A stretch of 53,642 bases of DNA, from contig JAIUOX010000018.1 of assembly GCA_020160955.1 (NCBI GenBank), forward strand, positions 1-53,642, given 5' to 3'. Position 1 is the stretch's first letter, and each line of letters begins with the position of its first letter. Below the pieces are notes generated by a model that worked only from the letters and a program-made list of their open reading frames with translations, was not told the origin of the DNA and did not search any database. This DNA comes from Pseudomonadota bacterium. Lineage in GTDB: Bacteria > Pseudomonadota > Alphaproteobacteria > Reyranellales > Reyranellaceae. The position numbers and the translations under genes are program-made. This document shows positions 8,444-15,597 of the stretch, piece by piece.

Positions 8444-9871
8444 TCAGAGGTAGGGCTGCAGCAGCCGCACCGCGCTGTTGCGCAGGCGGATCGGCAGCGG
8501 GTCGGCGTCGATCTCGGCCAGCGTCAGCCGCCGCGCGCCCTTCGCCAGCTCGGCGATGCGCGCCGCGAACGCCGGGTCGTGCAGCTCGACGTTGAGCTCG
8601 AAGTTGAGGCGGAAGCTGCGGGTGTCCCAGTTGGCGCTGCCGACCAGCGACCATTCGTCGTCGATCACCATCAGCTTGGAATGGTCGAACGGCGCGGGCT
8701 TCAGCCAGATCCGGCAGCCGACCTCGATCAGCGGCTTGAGCGGCACCCGGCGCGCCCAGTCGAGAATCCTGTGGTTGGAGTGCTCGGGCAGCACGATGTC
8801 GACGCGGACGCCGCGCACGGCGGCGAGGCCGAGCGCCAGGATCAGCGGCTCGGGCGGCAGGAAGTACGGCGTGACCACGCGGATCGACTTGCGGGCGCAC
8901 GAGATGGCGTGGAGCGTCACGTACTCGATCTGCTCCATGTCCTCGTCGGGACCCGAGGTGATCACCCGCGCCGTCACCGGCCCCGCCTTCTCGAGGTGCG
9001 GGAACCAGTTCTCGGTCAGCAGCCTCTCGCCGGTGGTGTAGAGCCAGTCGTCGGCGAAGGCGTCGGTCAGCTGCTCGACGATCGGCCCCTCGAACTCGAA
9101 ATGCGTGTCGAGCACGACGAAGCCGTCGTTGCCGGCGCGGATGTTTTCGGCGCCGATGTTGAGGCCGCCGGTGTAGGCCAGCCGGCCATCGACCACCATG
9201 ACCTTGCGATGGTTGCGCAGGTTCACGAACGGCATCTGCCACGGCAGGTACGAATGCAGGAAGCGGGCGACCGGGACGCCGGCCTTCGTCAGGCGGTTGT
9301 AGGTTCCCGACCAGAAGTAGCCGCTGCCGACGCCGTCGATCAGCACGCGCACCTCGACGCCGCGGCGCTGCGCCTGGATCAGCGCCTGGTGGAAGGCCTC
9401 GCCCGCCTTGTCGGCGCGGAAGATGTAGCTGGTGATGCCGACGCTCTTCCGGGCGTTGGCGATGGCCGCCAGCATGCGCGGGTAGGCCTCGTCGCCCGAG
9501 CGCAGCATCTCGACGCGGTTGCCCGGCTCGAGGTGCAGGCCGGTCAGCCGGCCGATCGCGAACTCGAGCGGCGACAGCGTCGGGTCGTCGACCACCTCGG
9601 CCGCGATCTCGCCCGCCGTGGCGATCGGCAGGCGTTGCCGCCGCAGCCGCTGGGCGCGCCGCTTGACGCGGTTGATGCCCATGATCGCGTAGAGCAGGCC
9701 GCCGAGGAACGGCGACAGCCAGGCGATGCCGATCCACGAGACGGCGGCGGCGACGTTGCGCTTGTAGAGGAGAACGTGGACGGTGACGGCGCCGGCGGTC
9801 GCCACGTGCGCCGCCGAGAACAGTGCCGCCGTCAGTCCGAGATCGATGACCACGTCACCGATATAGGTCAT
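8444..9871 (-). CDS. cls: Cardiolipin synthase (phospholipase D family)
   Basis: This 475-aa membrane enzyme should join two phosphatidylglycerols, or PG with another phospholipid, into cardiolipin. Two N-terminal helices (residues about 8-65) anchor it. Two PLD HxKxxxxD motifs follow: HRKVMVVDG with His at residue 221, and HSKLMVIDD with His at residue 397. Each is followed by the usual Gly/Ser-Asn block (GGLNIG, GSANWDTRSF). Length matches the ClsA group. On the minus strand the ATG at 9871 lies 3 nt after a perfect hairpin whose 3' arm, GGGGGAGAGG, is the ribosome binding site. Translation may therefore be structure-controlled. Confidence 0.93.
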   Translation of the reverse strand: MTYIGDVVIDLGLTAALFSAAHVATAGAVTVHVLLYKRNVAAAVSWIGIAWLSPFLGGLLYAIMGINRVKRRAQRLRRQRLPIATAGEIAAEVVDDPTLSPLEFAIGRLTGLHLEPGNRVEMLRSGDEAYPRMLAAIANARKSVGITSYIFRADKAGEAFHQALIQAQRRGVEVRVLIDGVGSGYFWSGTYNRLTKAGVPVARFLHSYLPWQMPFVNLRNHRKVMVVDGRLAYTGGLNIGAENIRAGNDGFVVLDTHFEFEGPIVEQLTDAFADDWLYTTGERLLTENWFPHLEKAGPVTARVITSGPDEDMEQIEYVTLHAISCARKSIRVVTPYFLPPEPLILALGLAAVRGVRVDIVLPEHSNHRILDWARRVPLKPLIEVGCRIWLKPAPFDHSKLMVIDDEWSLVGSANWDTRSFRLNFELNVELHDPAFAARIAELAKGARRLTLAEIDADPLPIRLRNSAVRLLQPYL

Positions 9872-9874
9872 CCA

Positions 9875-9898
9875 CCTCTCCCCCGATAGGGGGAGAGG
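9875..9898. repeat. Perfect inverted repeat (10-bp arms, 4-nt loop) covering the cls ribosome binding site
   Basis: CCTCTCCCCC, a GATA loop, then GGGGGAGAGG: a perfect hairpin on either strand. Outer arms GTCACCG (9854-9860) and CGGTGAC (9900-9906) add a second, longer-range inverted repeat around it. The core CCTCTCCC/GGGAGAGG matches the hairpin near the right end of the window (53560-53589), so both are probably members of one dispersed intergenic family. On the minus strand the downstream arm is the cls Shine-Dalgarno. Confidence 0.75.
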
Positions 9899-9917
9899 CC
9901 GGTGACGGGCGGGTCGG

Positions 9918-11249
9918 CTAGGCCGACGCCTTGATGGCCTTGCCGGCGAGGTCGATGATCTCGTCGATCTGGGCCTTCTCGATGACCAGCGGCGGCGACA
10001 TGGCGATCGTGTCGGTCGCCTGGCGCACCATCAGGCCGAGCTCGAAGGCCTTGATGAAGGCGTCGAAGCCGCGGGCGCCCGGGGCGTCCTTGCGGCTTTC
10101 CATGTCGATGCCGGCGGCGAGGCCGAGGTTGCGGATGTCGATCACGCCCGGCAGGCCCTTCAGCGAGTGCACGCCGTCCTCCCAGTACTTCGACAGGTCG
10201 GCGGCGCGCTGGAACAGCGCCTCTTCCTTGTAGATGTCGAGCACCGCCAGCGCCGCGGCGCAGGCCAGCGGGTGGGCCGAGTAGGTGTAGCCGTGGAACA
10301 GCTCGATGACGTTCTCCGGGCCGTTCATCAGTCCGTCGTAGATGTGCTTGCGCACGAACACGCCGCCCATCGGCACGGTCGCGTTGCTGATGCCCTTGGC
10401 GACCGTCATGAGGTCGGGGATGACGCCGAAGTACTCGGCGGCGAACGAGGCGCCGAGGCGGCCGAAGCCGGTGATGACCTCGTCGAAGATCAGCAAGATG
10501 CCGTGCTTGTCGCAGATCTGCCGCAGGCGCTGCAGGTAGCCCTTCGGCGGCGGCAGGTAGCCGGTCGAGCCGGCGCACGGCTCGACGATCACCGCGGCGA
10601 TGGTCGAGGCGTCGTGCAGCGCGACGATGCGCTCGAGCTCATCGGCGAGTTCCGCGCCGTGCTCGGGAAGGCCACGCGAGAAGGCGTTCTTCGACGGCAC
10701 GTGGGTGTGCGGCAGGTGATCGACGCCGGGCAGCATGGTGCCCCACTGCTTGCGGTTGTTGACCATGCCGCCGACCGAGATGCCGCCGAAGCCGACGCCG
10801 TGGTAGCCGCGCTCGCGGCCGATCAGCCGGGTGCGGGTGCCCTGGCCGCGGGCGCGCTGGTAAGCCAGCGCGATCTTGAGCGCGCTGTCGACCGCCTCGG
10901 AGCCCGAGTTGCAGTAGAAGGCGTGGTCGAGGTCGCCCGGCAGCATGGCGGCGTGACGGGCCGCCAGCTCGAACGACTTCGGATGGCCCATCTGGAAGGA
11001 CGGCGCGTAGTCCATCTCGTCCAGCTGGCGGGCGATCGCCTCCTTGATCTCCTCGCGGCCGTGGCCGGCATTGACGCACCACAGGCCGGCCGTGCCATCG
11101 ATGATGCGGCGGCCTTCCGGCGTCCAGTAGTGCACGCCCTTGGCGCGCGCCAGCAGCCGGGGGTTCTTCTTGAACTGCCGGTTCGCCGTGAACGGCATGA
11201 AGAAGGCTTCGAGGTTGTTGGCGGTCTGCACGGTGGCGGCCTTGGTCAT
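9918..11249 (-). CDS. Omega-amino acid:pyruvate aminotransferase (class III, beta-alanine--pyruvate type)
   Basis: This 443-aa class III PLP enzyme has LWCVNAGHGREEI, YCNSGSEAVDSALK for the phosphate pocket and RERGYHGVGFGGISVGG. The Asp of FDEVITGFGR contacts the pyridine, and the Schiff-base lysine is K285 in TVAKGISN. The PFTANRQFKKNPRLL opening and the GGISVGGM block are those of omega-amino acid:pyruvate transaminases (EC 2.6.1.18). These convert beta-alanine plus pyruvate to malonate semialdehyde plus alanine. It lies upstream of cls on the same strand and downstream of acuI, 45 nt away. The trio could be one transcript. Exact amine donor is not determined by the sequence. Confidence 0.87.
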   Translation of the reverse strand: MTKAATVQTANNLEAFFMPFTANRQFKKNPRLLARAKGVHYWTPEGRRIIDGTAGLWCVNAGHGREEIKEAIARQLDEMDYAPSFQMGHPKSFELAARHAAMLPGDLDHAFYCNSGSEAVDSALKIALAYQRARGQGTRTRLIGRERGYHGVGFGGISVGGMVNNRKQWGTMLPGVDHLPHTHVPSKNAFSRGLPEHGAELADELERIVALHDASTIAAVIVEPCAGSTGYLPPPKGYLQRLRQICDKHGILLIFDEVITGFGRLGASFAAEYFGVIPDLMTVAKGISNATVPMGGVFVRKHIYDGLMNGPENVIELFHGYTYSAHPLACAAALAVLDIYKEEALFQRAADLSKYWEDGVHSLKGLPGVIDIRNLGLAAGIDMESRKDAPGARGFDAFIKAFELGLMVRQATDTIAMSPPLVIEKAQIDEIIDLAGKAIKASA

Positions 11250-11294
11250 GGCGGATACTCTTCGGTTCGAATCGCTAAACGGCGGGAAACCCTA

Positions 11295-12287
11295 TCACTT
11301 GCTCACATCGACGACCACGCGGCCGCGTACGGCTCCCTTGAGGATTTTTGGGGCCAGCGCGAGCAGGTCGCCCAGCCCGGCCTCGCTCACCGTGCTGTCC
11401 AGCCGGTCGAGCGGCAGGTCGCTGCCCAGCCGGCGCCACGCTTCCTCGCGCGGGCCCTTGGGCATCATCACCGAGTCGATGCCGTACATCGCCACGCCGC
11501 GCAGGATGAAGGGCAGGATCGAGCCCGGGAAGGCCGGGCCGCCGGCGAGGCCGCAGACCGCGGCGGCGCCGCCGTACTTCACCTGCGCCAGCGCGCGGGC
11601 CAGCATGACGCCCGACACCGTGTCGACCACGCCGGCATAGCGCTCCGACAGCAGCGGGCGATCCGGCGCCTCGGTCAGTTCCTTGCGCTCGATGACCGTC
11701 GCGGCGCCCAGCGCCTTGAGGTAGTCGCCCTCCTCCGGCCGCCCGGTCGCGGCGACGACCGCGTAGCCGAGCTTGGCCAGGATGGCGACGGCGACCGAGC
11801 CGACACCGCCGGCCGCGCCGGTGACCAGCACCTCGCCCGAGGCCGGCTTGATCCCGTGCTTCTCGAGCGCCATCACGCACAGCATCGAGGTGTAGCCCGC
11901 GGTGCCGATCGCCATCGCGCGCCGGGCCGAGAGCGTGGCGGGCAGCTTGACCAGCCAGTCGCCCTTGACGCGCGCCCGGGTCGCGTAGCCGCCCCAGTGG
12001 ATCTCGCCGACCCGCCAGCCGTTCAGCACGACCTTGTCGCCCGGCTTGAAGGCCGGGTTGTCCGAGGCCTCGACGGTGCCCGCGAAGTCGATGCCACCGA
12101 CATGCGGCCAGGTCTTCACCAGGCCGCCGCCCGAGGTCAGCACCAGCCCATCCTTGTAGTTCAGCGTCGAGTACTCGACCGCCACCGTGACGTCGCCCGC
12201 CGGCAGCCGGTCGTCGGCCAGGGTTTCGACGGCGCCGCTGACCTTGCGGTCGGCGCCCTGGTTCAGAACGAGTGCCCGGAATGACAT
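11295..12287 (-). CDS. acuI: Acrylyl-CoA reductase (NADPH), MDR/YhdH family
   Basis: This 330-aa medium-chain dehydrogenase/reductase of the AcuI/YhdH/YhfP group lacks zinc ligands. Features seen are NYKDGLVLTSGGGLV, the substrate-loop GEIHWGGYATRARV, and the nucleotide-binding VTGAAGGVGSVAVAILAKLGY. AATGRPEE gives the NADPH-type phosphate pocket and SILPFILRGVAMYGIDS the C-terminal block. AcuI reduces acryloyl-CoA to propionyl-CoA and protects against toxic acrylate or 3-hydroxypropionate intermediates. A strong GAGGGGG ribosome site precedes ATG 12287. Location beside a beta-alanine-type transaminase gives a plausible C3 pathway, though a 3-hydroxypropionyl-CoA dehydratase is not in view. 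Confidence 0.9.
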   Translation of the reverse strand: MSFRALVLNQGADRKVSGAVETLADDRLPAGDVTVAVEYSTLNYKDGLVLTSGGGLVKTWPHVGGIDFAGTVEASDNPAFKPGDKVVLNGWRVGEIHWGGYATRARVKGDWLVKLPATLSARRAMAIGTAGYTSMLCVMALEKHGIKPASGEVLVTGAAGGVGSVAVAILAKLGYAVVAATGRPEEGDYLKALGAATVIERKELTEAPDRPLLSERYAGVVDTVSGVMLARALAQVKYGGAAAVCGLAGGPAFPGSILPFILRGVAMYGIDSVMMPKGPREEAWRRLGSDLPLDRLDSTVSEAGLGDLLALAPKILKGAVRGRVVVDVSK

Positions 12288-12359
12288 GCGTAACCCCCTC
12301 GAAGATGCGCGGCGGTTCTAGCAAGCCGCCACCGGTCGGGCGACTCGGGCGTGCCGGCC

Positions 12360-13139
12360 TCAAACCGGTCTGCGGCCCGGCCCCGCGATGGCCCCGACAT
12401 CGGCCGCGATCTCGCGCCCGAGCGCGGTGAGCCGCCGGCCGTAGCGCGCGGCGGCCTCGTCCTCGCCCATCGCCGAGCGCGGGAAGCGCATCGACAGGCT
12501 GCCGAGCAGGCCGCCGTGGCCGAGCACCGGCACGGCCATGCCGTGGATGCGCGACGGCCGGGCCGAGGCGGTGAAGGCCCAGCCCTGCCGCCTCACCTGC
12601 TCCAGCGCGCGGTCGAGGGCCAGCCGCTGGCGGCGGCCTGCCGCGCCGGCGGGCAGCAGGGTGCGCAGCAGCATCTCGCGCGGCTCGTCGGCGCTGAACG
12701 CCAGCCAGGCCCGGCCGAGCGCGCTGGTCAGCACCGAGCGGCGGGTGTTGAGCGCCGCCGATTCGAACGCCATCGGGCTCTCCGGCGCGGTCGAGTGGCG
12801 GATCGTCAGCGCGCCGTCGCTGAGCGTCGCGAGGTAGAGCGGCCAGCCATGCTCGGCGGTGAAGGCGCTCATGTGGGGCATCGCGGCGTCGACCAGGTGG
12901 TCGACGAAGCGGATCGCGCCGGCCAGCCCCAGCACCCGGTCGGTCAGTCGGTAGCCGTCCTGGCGCGACACCCGCTGGGCATAGCCCAGGGCGACCAGCG
13001 TCTGCAGCAGGCGGACCACGGTGGGTCGCGGCAGGCCGGTGTCGGCGACCAGCAGCGAAAGCGTCGAGCGCGAGCGCCCGCTCATCGCCTCGAGCACCCG
13101 GAAGGCGCGCCGCACCGGCTCGATCACGGGAGGGGGCAT
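12360..13139 (-). CDS. IclR family transcriptional regulator
   Basis: This 259-aa regulator has an N-terminal winged helix (residues about 10-70: VRRAFRVLEAM, LSLLVADTGLPRPTVVRLLQTLV, GY-Q-R--DGYRLTD). The C-terminal IclR effector domain follows (ALNTRRSVLTSALGRAWLA, GMAVPVLGHGGLLGSLSMRFP). I prefer ATG 13139. A TTG at 13160 in frame would add seven residues but would place the start inside the palindrome described next. It is divergent from the TauD-type dioxygenase gene, so that gene is its likeliest target, along with itself. The region also holds acuI and the transaminase on the same strand as iclR. Effector unknown. Confidence 0.88.
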   Translation of the reverse strand: MPPPVIEPVRRAFRVLEAMSGRSRSTLSLLVADTGLPRPTVVRLLQTLVALGYAQRVSRQDGYRLTDRVLGLAGAIRFVDHLVDAAMPHMSAFTAEHGWPLYLATLSDGALTIRHSTAPESPMAFESAALNTRRSVLTSALGRAWLAFSADEPREMLLRTLLPAGAAGRRQRLALDRALEQVRRQGWAFTASARPSRIHGMAVPVLGHGGLLGSLSMRFPRSAMGEDEAAARYGRRLTALGREIAADVGAIAGPGRRPV

Positions 13140-13151
13140 GCCGGCAAAGCT

Positions 13152-13168
13152 AGTCCGCAATACGGACT
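13152..13168. promoter_or_regulatory. Probable IclR operator (perfect inverted repeat)
   Basis: AGTCCG-CAATA-CGGACT, a 6-bp perfect inverted repeat around a 5-bp A+T-rich spacer, lies 13 bp upstream of the iclR start codon in the iclR/tauD divergent region. IclR-family proteins commonly bind short palindromes of this size near their own promoter. The position would allow autorepression and control of the divergent dioxygenase. Assignment is inference. Confidence 0.6.
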
Positions 13169-13234
13169 TTGTCGACTTTCCCCGGCCGCCCGGGCAGCCG
13201 GCGCGCCTATCCTGCCGGCAAAGGAGGAAACAAG

Positions 13235-14074
13235 ATGACCTACCAGACCATCGAGGTCCGCAAGCTGACCCCCACGATCGGCGCGGAAATCTCCGGCGTC
13301 GACCTGTCCAAGCCGCTCGGCAACCAGCAGTTCCAGGAAGTGCACGACGCGCTGATGGAGAACCTGGTGATCTTCTTCCGCGACCAGAAGATGACGATCG
13401 ACCAGCACAAGGATTTCGGCCGCCGCTTCGGGCCGCTGCACACCCATCCCAACGCGCCGATCGAGTTTCCCGAGCATCCCGAGATCCTCGTCATCAAGGC
13501 CGACGAGAAGTCCAAGCGGGTCGCCGGCGAGGAGTGGCACACCGACGTGAGCTGCGATCCCGAGCCGCCGATGGGCTCGATCCTCTACCTGACCGAAGTG
13601 CCGCCGGACGGCGGCGGCGACACGCTGTTCGCCAACATGTACCGCGCCTACGAGACGCTGTCGGACCCGATCAAGAAGCTGCTGCAGGGCCTGACCGCGA
13701 CGCACGACAGCTCGAAGGCGCACTACTACCGGACCAAGGCGACCGACCGCGCCCAGCTCGACTTCCCCAACGCCGAGCACCCGATCGTGCGCACCCATCC
13801 GGTGACCGGCAAGCAGGCGCTGTTCGTCAACCGCGGCTTCACGCTGCGCATCCCGCAGCTCAAGAAGCACGAGAGCGATGCGCTGCTCGAGATGCTGTAC
13901 CGCCACCTCGAGACGCCGGAGTTCCAAGTCCGCTTCAAGTGGCAGCCCAACTCGGTGGCGTTCTGGGACAACCGCTCGACCCAGCACCACGCGATGTTCG
14001 ACTACTGGCCGCACCGCCGCTACGGCCACCGCGTCACGATCTGCGGCGACAAGCCGTTCTACCGGCCCAACTAG
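13235..14074 (+). CDS. TauD/TfdA family Fe(II)/2-oxoglutarate dioxygenase
   Basis: This 279-aa cytosolic enzyme starts at ATG 13235 behind an excellent AAGGAGG site (13221-13227). Iron ligands of the TauD jelly roll are seen as H102 and D104 in WHTDVSCDP and H251 in NRSTQHHAMFDYWP. The 2-oxoglutarate-binding arginine follows in the RRYGHRVTI block. TauD/TfdA enzymes hydroxylate sulfonates, aryloxyacids or alkyl sulfates. No sulfonate ABC transporter is adjacent, so taurine itself is not supported. Its control by the divergent IclR gene is likely. The stop TAG shares the tetranucleotide CTAG with the stop of the convergent MFS gene. Confidence 0.88.
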   Translation: MTYQTIEVRKLTPTIGAEISGVDLSKPLGNQQFQEVHDALMENLVIFFRDQKMTIDQHKDFGRRFGPLHTHPNAPIEFPEHPEILVIKADEKSKRVAGEEWHTDVSCDPEPPMGSILYLTEVPPDGGGDTLFANMYRAYETLSDPIKKLLQGLTATHDSSKAHYYRTKATDRAQLDFPNAEHPIVRTHPVTGKQALFVNRGFTLRIPQLKKHESDALLEMLYRHLETPEFQVRFKWQPNSVAFWDNRSTQHHAMFDYWPHRRYGHRVTICGDKPFYRPN

Positions 14075-15507
14075 CCCCGGCCCTCGACGGAACGGGAAGC
14101 GTCGCGGCGGAGCAGTGAAACCACTGCCGCGACCAGGGCGAAGCCCGACAGCATCAGCAGGCCGCTCTCGACGGCCTCCAGCAACGGCACGTTGACCGGC
14201 GACCCCGGCACCAGGATCGGGGCGTCGGCGCCGAAGCGCTTCAACTGCCACGACATCACCGACGAGGCGGCGGCGACGCCGACGCAACTGCCGAGCACGC
14301 GCGCGAGGTTGACCAGCGCGCCGGCCGTCGCGACGTGACCCGCCGGCGCCGCCTTGATCGTGGCGTCGGCGTTGGGCGCCATGAACAGGCCCAGCCCGAT
14401 CCCGAAGGTCACCAGCGCGAGCAGCCGGATCACCAGCCGGTCGGGGCCGAACGCCATGAAGGCGAGCGCGCCCAGCGCGGCGATGCACACCGCCATCGCG
14501 ACGGTGCCGAGCCGCGGCGCGCCCAGCCGGTGGGCCAGCATCACGCCGACCGGCGCCAGCAGGCCGACGCCGACCGGCACGGTCGCCATCTTGAGGCCGG
14601 CCACCAGCGGCGTGTTCAGCAGGCCGTGGATGTAGGCGAACGACATCAGGAACAGGAGGCCGTAGAGCACGGCGTAGGCCAGCGCGACGCCGGCGATCCC
14701 GGCGGCATAGCCGCGACTGGAGAACAGGGCGAGGTCGACCAGTGGCCATGTCGCCCGCCTCTCGCGGCGCAGGAACAGCGTGGCGAGGACGATGGCGCCG
14801 CCGGCGCAGGCCAGCATCGGCAGCGAGGCGACCGGCCACACCCCGACCTGCAGCACGACCAGCACGCCGAGCACGAGGCAGGGAACGATCAGCAGCGCGC
14901 CCGCGACGTCGAGGCGGCGCCCGGCCGCGCCGGGCTCGGTCCGCGGCAGCACCGCGGCGCCGATCGCCATGGCCGCCAGGCCGAACGGCACGACCATCCA
15001 GAACACCCAGCGCCACGACAGCCACTCGAGCAGGACGCCGCCGACCATCGGGCCGGCACTGATGCCGATCGCCTGCGCCGCGGTGAACAGGCCGATCGCG
15101 TGGCTACGCCGGTGCGGCACGATCACGGTGGCGAGAATGGTCATGCTGTTGGCGCCGAGCAGCGCGCCGCCCATGCCCTGGACGACGCGCGCCGCCACCA
15201 GGGTGGCGAAGTCGTCGGCCAGGCCGCACACCGTCGAGGCGGCGGCGAACAGGCCGAAGCCCAGCAGGTAGAGCCGCTTGCGGTCGAACAGGTCGCACAG
15301 CTTGCCGAATACCGGCAGGCAGGAGGCGAAGGCCAGCAGGTAGGCCACGGCGACCCAGCGGACGGCGTCGATCGAGACCCCGAAGGCATCCTTCAGGGCC
15401 GGCAGCACCAGCTGCACGACGCTGGCGTCGAACTGGCCGACGAACGCGCCGATGCAGCACACGCTCACCACCAGGCCGTGGCGAGGGGATCGATCGGCGG
15501 CATCCAT
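14071..15507 (-). CDS. MFS transporter, DHA2 (14-TM drug:H+ antiporter) family
   Basis: This 478-aa protein has about 14 hydrophobic helices, consistent with the EmrB/QacA-like DHA2 family in the inner membrane. Motif A of the MFS is visible as GKLCDLFDRKRLYLLG. The antiporter motif C is ISAGPMVGGVL in the fifth helix. Substrate is unknown; extrusion of a hydrophobic toxic compound is the usual role. ATG 15507 is chosen, and an ATG at 15519 in frame is an alternative adding MCRR. No TetR or MarR regulator is adjacent and no EmrA-like adaptor is present. The 90-bp gap to the patatin gene should carry divergent promoters. Confidence 0.87.
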   Translation of the reverse strand: MDAADRSPRHGLVVSVCCIGAFVGQFDASVVQLVLPALKDAFGVSIDAVRWVAVAYLLAFASCLPVFGKLCDLFDRKRLYLLGFGLFAAASTVCGLADDFATLVAARVVQGMGGALLGANSMTILATVIVPHRRSHAIGLFTAAQAIGISAGPMVGGVLLEWLSWRWVFWMVVPFGLAAMAIGAAVLPRTEPGAAGRRLDVAGALLIVPCLVLGVLVVLQVGVWPVASLPMLACAGGAIVLATLFLRRERRATWPLVDLALFSSRGYAAGIAGVALAYAVLYGLLFLMSFAYIHGLLNTPLVAGLKMATVPVGVGLLAPVGVMLAHRLGAPRLGTVAMAVCIAALGALAFMAFGPDRLVIRLLALVTFGIGLGLFMAPNADATIKAAPAGHVATAGALVNLARVLGSCVGVAAASSVMSWQLKRFGADAPILVPGSPVNVPLLEAVESGLLMLSGFALVAAVVSLLRRDASRSVEGRG

Positions 15508-15597
15508 TCGGCGACACATTAGGACAAACGTGGCATTCGTCACAAACCGGTGGCGTGGTCGCGCGCACTCTCGGACGGTGATGAAGCGGGGAACGAG

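Noticed and set aside
13140..13160. TTG 13160 start for iclR
   Set aside because: It would put the first codons inside the perfect palindrome, whereas ATG 13139 gives a typical IclR N-terminus.
13235..14074. Specific assignment as taurine dioxygenase
   Set aside because: Catalytic residues fit the whole TauD/TfdA family, but no taurine transporter or tau-type regulator is adjacent, so a substrate name is not justified.
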